From: Antedon bifida
Lineage: Eukaryota; Echinodermata; Crinoidea; Comatulida; Antedonidae
Direction of reading: 5' to 3'
Assembly: GCA_963402885.1 (NCBI GenBank)
Contig: OY727094.1
Location: forward strand, 14,138,501-14,202,500
Length of the DNA: 64,000 bases
Shown: positions 22,810 through 34,800 of the stretch, one piece after another
Position numbering within the stretch: the stretch's first letter is position 1
Layout of the letters: every line of letters starts with the position of its first letter
Made by a program: the position numbers and the translations under genes
The notes under the pieces: model-generated
The model's input: the letters and a program-made list of their open reading frames with translations, nothing else
What the model was told of the DNA's origin: nothing
The model's database searches: none

Positions 22810-25800
22810 ATGACAACTATTTTGATGGAAAAAAGCAATAATTACATTCCAGTAGACAAAAAAGTAAGTTACTAAATTAATGCAATTACTAGGCGGCGCC
22901 TAGCTAGGCTAGGTACAGGCAATGTAGGATAATGCAGGTCAGGTGCAATAAATCTAGGCTAGGCTACGCCTAGGCCTAGGCCTAGCCTAGCTTTGCCCCG
23001 GCCTAGGCCTAGCCGGTTCAGGGACGATTCGGCCCTGAGACGATTCGGCCCGGGACTATTCGGCCCACTTTTGGTGGGACGATTCGTATGGGCGGCCATT
23101 AGGGCCAAAATAGACAAACGTTGCCGTACGAACAATTCCGCTCCCGTAAGGCAAACTAATGGCGTTAAAGACATAATTCCTCGAGTGACAAACAAATATT
23201 GCCGTACGGACACACAAACACATTGCCATATGAACAAATTGCCGTATGGTTAAATTGGCGTAAGGACAAACATTGGCGTAAGGACAAAAATTGGCGTAAG
23301 GACAAAAATTGCCGAAAGGACAAAATTGCCGAAAGGACAAAAATTGGCGTACAGTCTAACTAAATATAAACGTTGAGGGCAGCATAGTAATTTAAAACCA
23401 CGTGACTGAAACCACTCTGTGTGTCCAGTCTAGTCCTGATGGGGAATAAAAACATAATCATGGAAGGCCAACAATATAGGCCAGCCGACAATAAGCCTTC
23501 CCACTTTTATTTTTTCCAGCCACACCAATAACTATGAAACACCGTTTGTGTATTTTTTACATTTTCAGTGTTACTTATGGTTTTTATGGTATTAGAAATG
23601 TAATATTTGTGAGAAAACGGCGGATTGCTCCTGGGAGTCACTTGGTGGGATTATACTAGGGTACCCTTAGTCGTCCAGTATAAGTTAGAGTAGGACCGCT
23701 GTAGTGTTCCCGTTTACTCAGCCTTCATCTTTTAAATCTGAGTGTAACTCAATTATGATTTTTAATATTATAGTGTAATTTGATACTGTATTTGTGAGAA
23801 AACGGCGGAATGCTCATGGGAGTTACTTGGTGGGATTATACTAGGGTACCTCCTTAGTCGTCCAGTGAAAGTTAGAGTATGACCACTGGTCCCGTTTACT
23901 CAGCCCTCATCTTTTAAATCCGCCGTTTTCTCACAAATACAGTATAAAATTCAAAAGATAAATGCTGAGTAAACTTCACTATAATATTAAAAATCGTAAT
24001 TGAGTTACACTCAGATTTAAAAGATAAATGCTGAGTAAACGGGACCAGCGGTCCTACTTTAACTTATACTGGACGACTAAGGAGGTACCCTAGTATAATC
24101 CCACCAAGTGACTCCCAGGAGCAATCCGCCGTTTTCTCAAAAATATTTCATTTCTAATACCATAAAAACCATAAGTAACACTGAAAATGTAAAAAATACA
24201 CAAACGGTGTTTCATAGTTATTGCATGTTGGCTGGAAAAAAAAAAGTGGGCTGGCTTATTGTCGGCTGGCCTATATTGTTGGCTAGCTTAACACAAGCCT
24301 TCCATGATTATGTTTTTATTCCCCATCAGGACTGGACACGCAACAGAGTGGTTTCAGTCACGTGGTTTTAAATTACTATGCTGCCCTCAACGTTTATATT
24401 TAGTTAGACCGTACGCCAATTTTTGTCCTTACGCCAATTTTTGTCCTTTCGGCAATTTTGTCCTTTCGGCAATTTTTGTCCTTACGCCAATTTTTGTCCT
24501 TACGCCAATGTTTGTCCTTACGCCAATTTAACCATACGGCAATTTGTTCATATGGCAATGTGTTTGTGTGTCCGTACGGCAATATTTGTTTGTCACTCGA
24601 GGAATTGTGTCTTTAACGCCATTAGTTTGCCTTACGGGAGCGGAATTGTTCGTACGGCAACGTTTGTCTATTTTGGCCCTAATGGCCGCCCATAGATTCG
24701 GCCCACTTTTGGGCCGAAACATCCCACTTTGTGGGCCGAAACGTCTCACTTTAGACCAAATTCATATTCATTTTTTTTTCTTTATCAAGTTTTTAAAGGT
24801 GTTTAACAATCCGTATTTTATTGATATTGACAAAGTTGATATAATATATATAATAAATTACTAAAAAAACGTAATTTTATATTCAATTTATTACTTCGAA
24901 AACCTTGTTTATTTCGTGCATTCGCCAAGCGGCCAACAGAGGGCGTAACTTGTTTACATCGTTCGCGTGACTAAAAAATGATTATTTTCGACAATGTTTT
25001 CAAAATGTTTGCTTTATTGCATCTTTATCCCTAGTAGTGCTACCCCATAGTCTCTCTGAAAATAAAGTTTGGGGAAAAAAGCTTATTTTATGCTTATAAA
25101 TGCTTATCAAAGCCGATAAATGTAAGTGTGCCGAATCGTCTCAGGGCCGAATCGTCCCGGGCCGAATAGTCCCGGGCCGAATCGTCCCAGGGCCGAATCG
25201 TCCCGGGCCGAATCGTCTCAGGGCCGAATCGTCCCGTTACCGGCCTAGCCTACTAGACCTACTAGGTAGGTAGGCCTGGGTAGGGTATTATTAGGCCTAA
25301 CCTAAGTCTAGGCTATTTCTAAGTCTACGGTTATCACAGTAAAATTTTTTTATTTGCTGCCCGATCGTCTTGGTCCCAGAAAACGTGGTCCCAGAAAACG
25401 TGGTCCCGATCGTCTTCAGCGTTTGGCCCGACCCCAATCGTCTCATGCGTTGGCCCGATCGTCTCATGTGTTAGGAACCATTTTGGTCTCTATCGTCTCA
25501 TTTGCTGGGCCTGATCGTATTAGCGCAGGGCCCAATGCGGTAGTTTTATGTTTGATATATGGTAAAATCGATAGCGTTTTATTTTGGTTCCGATAAAATC
25601 GGGTATTCGGTATGGAGCGTTGCTGATACGCTTTTGTGGTTGTAATTGGTTCTGGTCAATATTTGTTTGGTATAAGGGATGAATGTTTATTTAGGCCTAA
25701 TAATGTATATAAATGTTTGTTTTCAATTTATTTTACAGGTGGTGGCAAAAAGTTTGTGAATATGTGCTCTTGAAAATCATTGTAAAAATGTTATTTCTGG

Positions 25801-28800
25801 AAAAAATATCAGAAATTTAATAATAGTTAAAATAGTTTATAATTAGTAATAGAGTATTTATTACCATAAAGACGTTCTTTCTATGCCTACAATACAAGTG
25901 AATATACTAGAGTACATGTTTTAGGGTAGGCCTATTATAAACTGATGTGTTGATTGAGGAATGAATCTACAGTACCATAGCGTATTGACAAGATATAATA
26001 TTAATATGGATAGAAGAATGAGTGTTATCCATTTAAGTGTAGCATGAAAGCAAACATTTTAAATTATTATAACATATTTAATTGTTATAATAATGTTAAT
26101 TAATACTTCAGGTTACTATAACTAACAGTGGGGGAAAAAATACCCGGAATGTCGAATAAGGAATAAGTAACCAACTTCACAACGCTTTAGGCCTAAGCTT
26201 TTTGGGCTATCCTGCAAAATCTTTTTTGTATTATTTGTAATGTCAGTAATTTATGTTATCACTTTCTTTTGTATGTATTTTTTATGATGATTTTCCTAAT
26301 AAATTGAAATCAAATCAGGCCGACTACACTTTTCTGCAAGCCTAGCCTGAGCCTAGTACTTAGTAGGCAGGCCTGTCAAGGCTATAATAGTAGTAGGGCC
26401 AAATAACCATTTAAATTCTCCGGGTCCTAGCTAGGCTAGGTCACAGGTGGTTATATGTTTATAAAAATTTGTTTGTACAAATTTACCATTTCGCTATTTT
26501 TTTTTCAGATTATTACTAAATCTAGGCCTAGATGCATTCCACCCCAAGTTAAAAAGAAACCAGCATGTCGTTTCAAAAAGGTAAAGGAAAATGCTATTGA
26601 TATTCTCTGTGTCATGCATAGTAGGCCTACTTTAGTAGACCTGAAGTGAACATTCTGACACTTGGCACAGTTATTCATTAGGGTATTAAAAACATGGAAT
26701 GAAATGGTTGCCCACACATTGGCTGGTTAATTTACTAATTCCATCTGTGTAAGCCGTTCTTTAAGTCAGTAGATTGTTTAAAAATAATACGTACATGTGC
26801 AACGTTTCAACTTGTTTTCAATAAGTCTTCATCTGGCAACTGACTAGATGTTAGTGGTTACTAGGAGTACTGTAGCTTTGCTAGTTGTAGATTAGTGCAC
26901 CCTAAAAAAGCAAAGAACTTCGGAAAATCACAGACTAAGGTTACAAATAGTCATTGCCAGACTTCTTAAAAACAAGTTGAAACGTCACACACGTATGTAT
27001 TCATGAATGATTTATACAGAATAATTACTATTAGATCCTTCAAAATGAAACACATCCTCTTTTCAATAAATATTAATTAGGCCTCAAAGCTCCAAATGAA
27101 TTCTTTAGAAAGACATGTACTGAGCGCTACAGAAAATAATTTATTCTGAAAGCTGTAAGATTTTACAACAATTACTCTTTAGCAATAATTTATATACATG
27201 TGTATTTTAAACATTTGTTTTAAATGTTTGTCTACATTTCTGTAACTGTAATTTCAGGGGTTAATGGTGTGGATACATGATGAAAAAGAGGTTTGGGTTC
27301 CAGCGTGTGTTAATTCATGTTTTAGTGATGGCAAGATTATAGTCACTAAATCTAATGGCCAGGTAAGAGGTTTGGGTTCCAGCGTGTGTTAATTCATGTT
27401 TTAGTGATGGCAAGATTATAGTCACTAAATCTAATGGCCAGGTAAGAGGTTTGGGTTCCAGCGTGTGTTAATTCATGTTTTAGTGATGACAAGATTATAC
27501 TCACTAAATCTAATGGCTAGGTAAGAGGTTTGGGTTCCAGCGTGTGTTAATTCATGTTTTAGTGATGGCAAGATTATAGACACAAAATATAATTGCTACT
27601 AAGTATTCTATATAATATATTTTAAATATTGCTTGTAACTTCATTGTCTAGGAGGTTGTGATACGTGGTCATGCTGGCTATCCAGTGCTGTGTACTCAAA
27701 CAGATTGGATCAATACAGATGATCTTGTTTTGCTTAATCCTCTCTCAGAACCTGCTGGTAAGTGAATTAATAGTAGACACATGTTTCAATGGTTGTTAAT
27801 AATATACAGGTCTTCCTCCAATTAAAGACCCCTTTAATTAAAAGCTCAATCTAATTTAAATCTTTTACCATTAGCTGCTGCCTCCCTCTAATTAGAGATC
27901 AGAGACCACAATTTGGATGAATCCAACTGAACAATTTCCTTCAAATTTCCCTGCAATTAAAGACCACTTTAAAATAAAATGTTATAATTACAGTATTAAT
28001 ACATTTTTAGAGTAGAACAGCGGACAATTTGAAGAAAATTAGACAAAATACTGGCAACACACGTTTGTTACTTAACCTAATGTTTTCTGTTCATAGTGCT
28101 GAACTGTATACGTGAGCGGTAGTTAGCTGGTAGATACCACACTCAGGCTGGTAAATACCACACTCAGACTGGCAACACACTTGTTACTTAACCTAATGTT
28201 TTCTGTTCATAGTGCTGAACTGTTTATGTGAGCGGTACTTAGCTGGTAGATACCACACTCTGACTGGCAACACACTTGTTACTTAACCTAATGTTTTCTG
28301 TTCATAGTGCTGAACTGTTTACGTGAGCGGTACTTAGCTGGTAGATACCACACTCAGACTGGCAACACACTTGTTACTTTGAATCCTTTCAAAGAAACTG
28401 GACATTTTGATGTTCATATGATTCATCGTTACCATAGTAATCAAAAGGTAAACAACGATTTGCTAGTATACTATTGATTTTCAGGAAAATTGATATGTTT
28501 GTGACATCACTATTAAAATCTTGACTTCACTTTAATCTTCAAATAATATTGGGCAAAAATATTAATATGTCCTCAGTTGCACTTAGAAGTGAGAACTTAG
28601 AGATATATGCTGAGCTTCCCTGAAAAGATAATTGTTTTGCTGAATATGCCATTTTATGTCACATAATACTGTAGTTATTCACTTTTTGACCAAAAATTGG
28701 GAAAAAAAACATTATTTACCTGAAAAACTGTACTTTTTTAACAGTCACATTTTCTGTCGGAAAATGGGCTTTTGGTTAAATTTAACCAATAATTTTGTCT

Positions 28801-31800
28801 TTTTTTAAAGTAAACCACTATATTTGTTTTTTATTTCTTTAAAATGAATAACTTTATTAAAAGAGCAAAATGGCTTGATTTTATTAATCCTCATTTTCAT
28901 GTTTTTTGGGGAATATACATCTTTATTTTATATATTTTGTCAGGCACACCCACCACATGTATTTAGAGTTGCAGAAATAGCATTGTGTAATCTTAATAGA
29001 AGACTAGACAAGATTAATCAGTCAATAATTGTCAGCGGTGAAAGTGGTTCTGGAAAGGTAATTCAACAATTTCAGTTTTACGTTTGTTTTCACCAATGTA
29101 ATCAGAGTCAATTTTCTACCTTTAAAACCATTTCTTGTTTATTTTGATAATACAAAGGCCCAAACTTGAATAAAAATAGAGAGGCTAAAGCATAGACAAG
29201 TAATAGAGAGTGCTATAATTTGTTTTTACTGTTTCAAAGGACACTGTTACAAAATCAGCATGTATTGAATGTCACTAAATGCTTGCCAGACGTGCAAAGA
29301 GGGAATGTTGGCAACCCATTTTCACAAAGGCAGTTTAGTCAATATTTTTTGTGAGCATACAAAAACGTTTGTTATTCTCTGTTATTTGCTGTAATTACAA
29401 ATTAATTATTGTTTTATTACAGACATGGAATGCAAGATGTTTACTAAAATATCTGACAACAGTAGCAGTATGTAACCCTGGGTATGAAAAATAAACACAT
29501 TTAATTTAATATCAATAGAAAACATTGACTCATGTGTGTAAAATTACAATTTTTATTTCTTTTTTGTTACTTATTTGTGATAACTTGTTGTCTTTTTTGT
29601 TCATAGTGGTTTTACACCATCACCAGCAGATTGCATTGAACGTAGAATATTAGACTCAAATCCTATTCTTGAAGCATTTGGTAATTATTATGTTTATCTT
29701 TAATCAAGTACAGTAAGGTACACATGTCATTCTCAAAGTGTAAAAACATCTATGTACTGTTATGGTCCTAAGATCGCTAGAAATTGGACCTTTATTTTTG
29801 TTAATATACAAAATCAGCATTTTTATATCATATCAATATATCAAATTTTCTTTAATCATCATCACCACCCAGTATCCTACAACTCTCTGTTAGACAACTA
29901 TTATTTCATTTTCTTAGGCAATGCTAGCACGTCCAGGAATCACAATAGTAGCCGCTTTGGAAAGTACATTCAGCTACAATTCAGTCGGTAAGTTTAAACT
30001 TTCCTTATTTTTATTTGTTAACGTTCAACCAACATACTGTATACAGGCCATGAATTTTGAGTTTCTACATATGCCATTTTGTGTGTCATAGCAGGGAAAA
30101 ATGAAATTACACACAATAGGAATTCTTATTTTAACTTTCCAATTTTGTTTTCAGTGGAAATCATGTTGTTGGTGCTTCTATTCAGACATATCTTCTTGAG
30201 AAAACTAGAGTTGTTTATCAATGTGATGGTGCCAGGAATTTTCACATCTTTTACCAAGTTAGTATTAGTTATGTTTCATTTTTGTGTACCTTTAAACCGG
30301 ATAACCAACTGTGTAACTTAACTGCTGGAAACTGTGATACATTTGCATATTTTCTGCAGGTTAGAGAAAACCCTTTGGTTGTAATCAGGTTGTCCAAATT
30401 CTACTGATATTCATAGGGGCCTGTTCTATTATACCCTTTGGTTGTAATCAGGTTGTTAACATTCTACTGATATTCACAGGGGCCTGTTCTATTATACCTT
30501 TTGGTTATAATCAGGTTGTTAACATTCTACTGATATTCACAGGGGCCTGTTCTATTATACCCTTTGGTTGTAATCAGGTTGTCCACATTCTACTGATAAT
30601 CACAGGGGCCTGTTCTATTATACCCTTTGGTTGTAATCAGGTTGTTAAAATTCTACTGATATTCACAGGGGCCTGTTCTATTATACCCTTTGGTTGTAAT
30701 CAGGTTGTTCAAATTCTACTGATATTCACAGGGGCCTGTTCTATTATACCCTTTGGTTGTAATCAGGTTGTTAAAATTCTACTGATATTCACAGGGGCCT
30801 GTTCTATTATACCCTTTGGTTGTAATCAGGTTGTCCAAATTCTACTGATATTCACAGGGGCCTGTTCTATTATACCCTTTGGTTGTAATCAGGTTGTCCA
30901 AATTCTACTGATATTCACAGGGGCCTGTTTTTTTGTTTGTTCTGTGCATGTGTGCTTTGTCCTGGTATTTAACTGACCGTACACCTGTTTGAAAGTATCG
31001 AAGCGTGACGTTTTTTTTCTCACAAACTTGAGGTTGCGCTAATGATAGCACCCACAACTGTACAATGACAATACTTCTCCCGTGATTTCACAAGGTTTGC
31101 GTGTGAATATGAAAACATGTAATAAGTCTGGAGATCAATAAAGGCAGATGTGAAAAGGATCTTTCTGGTACTGATATTAAACATCTTGGAACAAAATTGT
31201 CACTTTGTAATATTTTGTAGTATAGCGAAAGAAAGCACTCACTCTACTAATTTTATCAAAGCATGAAATATATTATTAGTTTATATTATTCTCATTACTG
31301 TATTAGTTTTTTTAATAATATCATTAACATTTCTTCTTTCAAATTATCATAGATGCTGTTTGGCGCAAATGAAAGGGAAATGAGGAACTGGTTACTAGGA
31401 AATGTATTGAGTTCAGACAACTTAAACTATGTGCCACTAAACCATTCAGAAGATGCATGTAATCAAAAAGATAAACAAGATTTTATAGTAACAAAGCAAG
31501 CAATGTCTAATGTTGGACTTAGCAGGTCACAGCAACAAGAATTATTTAAAGTAAGAAACTTTTACTTAATTAGAACTGGTTACTTAATAAACATTGTTTT
31601 ACCAGGGAAGAGTGAAATTCTCTGGTAAAACATGGTTAAACTTAGTGGTGATATTATTAGTAGAACCTGAACCAAAGCAATGTGTTTAGATGCCTTGGTT
31701 GAACTAATCCAGCACATGTGGACAGTAAACATCAGTGAACTTTTACCTAGTTTTTACAATCATGATAGTATATTGATTCAAAACAACTTTTACAAATTTA

Positions 31801-34800
31801 TGGTTTGCCTTTAATGAAAAAATAACTGGTAGGATATAAATAAGTGTTTTAATAGACTTTGATGTTTTTTATACATAAATCTAATAGTAATGTTATAATT
31901 CTATTTTTTGAATTATTGAATTGAATTTGAAATGTGTTTATTTGTAGGTTCTAAGTGGTATACTTCATCTTCGAAATGTAGAGTTTATTAGTGATGATGA
32001 TGTTACTGGACCATGTGAAATTGATTCTGAAAAACAAGGTAAATGATATAAAGGTTATGCTGTTTAATTATTTTCTGTATTATACCAATAAAAAGATTGC
32101 ATACAGTATTTATAGTTTAGCTTAAAGTAGTTGCGACCTTTAAGATTGCATACAGTATTTATAGTTTAGCTTAAAGTAGTTGCGACCTTTAAGATTGCAT
32201 ACAGTATTTATAGTTTAGCTTAAAGTAGTTGCAACCTTTAAGATTGCATACAGTATTTATAGTTTAGCTTAAAGTAGTTGCAACCTTTAAGATTGCATAC
32301 AGTATTTATAGTTTAGCTTAAAGTAGTTGCGACCTTTAAGATTGCATACAGTATTTATAGTTTAGCTTAAAGTAGTTGCAACCTTTAAGATTGCATACAG
32401 TATTTATAGTTTAGCTTAAAGTAGTTGCAACCTTTAAGATTGCATACAGTATTTATAGTTTAGCTTAAAGTAGTTGCGACCTTTAAGATTGCATACAGTA
32501 TTTATAGTTTAGCTTAAAGTAGTTGCGACCTTTAAGATTGCATACAGTATTTATAAATAAATAATTTTGTTTGACAAATCCAAAAGAAATTACTCACATT
32601 CTTTAGCTTTCGCCATCTTGTCTGATGGCTTGATCACAAGTGATCCGGTCGACTGCTACTTCCTGGAAATCTGTTGTTATTGTTTCTAGGTGACGTCATA
32701 CTTTTTCGTAGCAATGATGTGTATACGTGATCGAGATATACAGCCCCTTCGTCGCGGTTGATTGCGTTAGCCCCCCTTCTTCTGATTTGGATTGCCTCTC
32801 TGATTCTACGCTTGAATGGGTTAGAGTCTCTGTCAAGAATTTTGGCCCCCTCCCAATCGATGATGTGGTTTTCTTGCGCTGCATGGTCTGTGATGGCGGA
32901 TTTGTGGATTTCGGATGTTGATTCCTTTTTAGTTGCCCGGGTGTATTTACGATCGGTGACCGTTTCAGTGTCTTTTTGGTGTTCTTTCCGGAATCACTTG
33001 TGATCAAGCCATCAGACAAGATGGCGAAAGCTAAAGAATGTGAGTAATTTCTTTTGGATTTGTCAAACAAAATTATTTATTTATTACCTACAACAGTCCT
33101 ACAAAATGCGCTTATTCACGGATACAGTATTTATAGTTTAGCTTAAAGTAGTTGTGACCTTTAAGATTGCATACAGTATTTATAGTTTAGCTTAAAGTAG
33201 TTGTGACCTTTAAGATTGCATACAGTATTTATAGTTTAGCTTAAAGTAGTTGTGACCTTTAAGATAGCATACAGTATTTATAGTTTAGCTTAAAGTAGTT
33301 GTGACCTTTAAGATTGCATACAGTATTTATAGTTTAGCTTAAAGTAGTTGTGACCTTTAAGATTGCATACAGTATTTATAGTTTATCTTAAAGTAGTTGC
33401 GACCTTTAAGTTTGCATACAGTATTTATAGTTTAGCTTAAAGTAGTTGCGACCTTTAAGATTGCATACAGTATTTATAGTTTAGCTTAAAGTAGTTGTGA
33501 CCTTTAAGATTTCATACAGTATTTATAGTTTAGCTTAAAGTAGTTGCGACCTTTAAGTTTGCATACAGTATTTATAGTTTAGCTTAAAGTAGTTGCGACC
33601 TTTAAGATTGCATACAGTATTTATAGTTTAGCTTAAAGTAGTTGCGACCTTTAAGTTTGCATACAGTATTTATAGTTTAGCTTAAAGTAGTTGCGACCTT
33701 TAAGATTGCATACAGTATTTATAGTTTAGCTTAAAGTAGTTGCGACCTTTAAGATTGCATACAGTATTTATAGTTTAGCTTAAAAGTAGTTGCGACCTTT
33801 GATTGCATACAGTATTTATAGTTTGCTTAAAGTTTGATTAAGTTTTAATAGATTATATTTATAATAAATTGGCGTTTATTTATGATTCAAAATATTCTAT
33901 CAACAGTTTATATATCTTTTTAGTATTTTTTAAATTGTTTTTATTTCTACCATAATATAATATATGAGAAATAACTAAAAACAGACATAAGGAATAGCTT
34001 AATATTCTGATAGGTTGGCCAAAAAATATATTAAAAAATATCATTAATAATTATGTCATTTTAAAATCTTAAATAATCTTATTAATATTCTTCTCCATCT
34101 TCAAAAAATGTTGATAAAATATTTCAACCAAAGAAAGATTTTATAATTTACTAATTATTCAATATATCATATTGTTGTACTATTGATGTTGCTTCATCAG
34201 GAGTTGACACCTCTGTTAATGCTGCTGCACAGTTACTTGGTCTTGATGTTGATGCCTTAACTAGATGTCTAGCATTCCGACAAATCACTGCATCTCACAA
34301 GCGTAGAAAGAGTGTCTTTATGAAACCTTGCTTAAAAGATGAATGTCACACAAGGAGAGATTGCCTTGCAAAGTTACTCTATGCCAGGTATTTTACAAAC
34401 ATTATAAGTATAATATTTGTTTTTTGTAGTGAAAGGAACCTACTTACTCTTTTTAAAATGATCTTGTTGTACAGTATTTGCCTTTTTACTGACATGTTAT
34501 ACATTCAAAACAAACCAACAGAAGATGTTGTACATATCCAATAACTTTTATTTGCTTCCCCATATGCATGCTGGGCTGCACCAAGGTGAATTGCCCACAG
34601 CAAATCATACATACACCTTTAAACATTCACAAAAATAAAATGAACATACATACATTACATGCAAACTCTAATACATAGTCAATTTAATTTCATTTATTTT
34701 CTGCCTAATCTCTCTTTCTGTCATGGCCTGACTTCTTTCTGCCTAATTTCTTTCTTTGTCATGTAGTTAGTATGTAACAGGAGAAAATGTTTACATGCAA

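Noticed and set aside
22959-24864. Several 60-106 codon frames with repeated [12 protein letters not shown]-type peptides
   Set aside because: They are translations of the foldback arms, mirrored on both strands, and carry no protein-like composition.
26455-26649. ATG at 26455 as the myosin start codon
   Set aside because: The frame runs through a pyrimidine tract and CAG at 26507, which is a splice acceptor; the exon begins at 26509 and a better start exon exists at 22810.
32696-33070. 124-codon minus-strand frame taken as a gene
   Set aside because: The protein-like signal (GIY-YIG C-terminus) is in a different frame of the same strand; this one is a shadow of a Penelope-like fragment.
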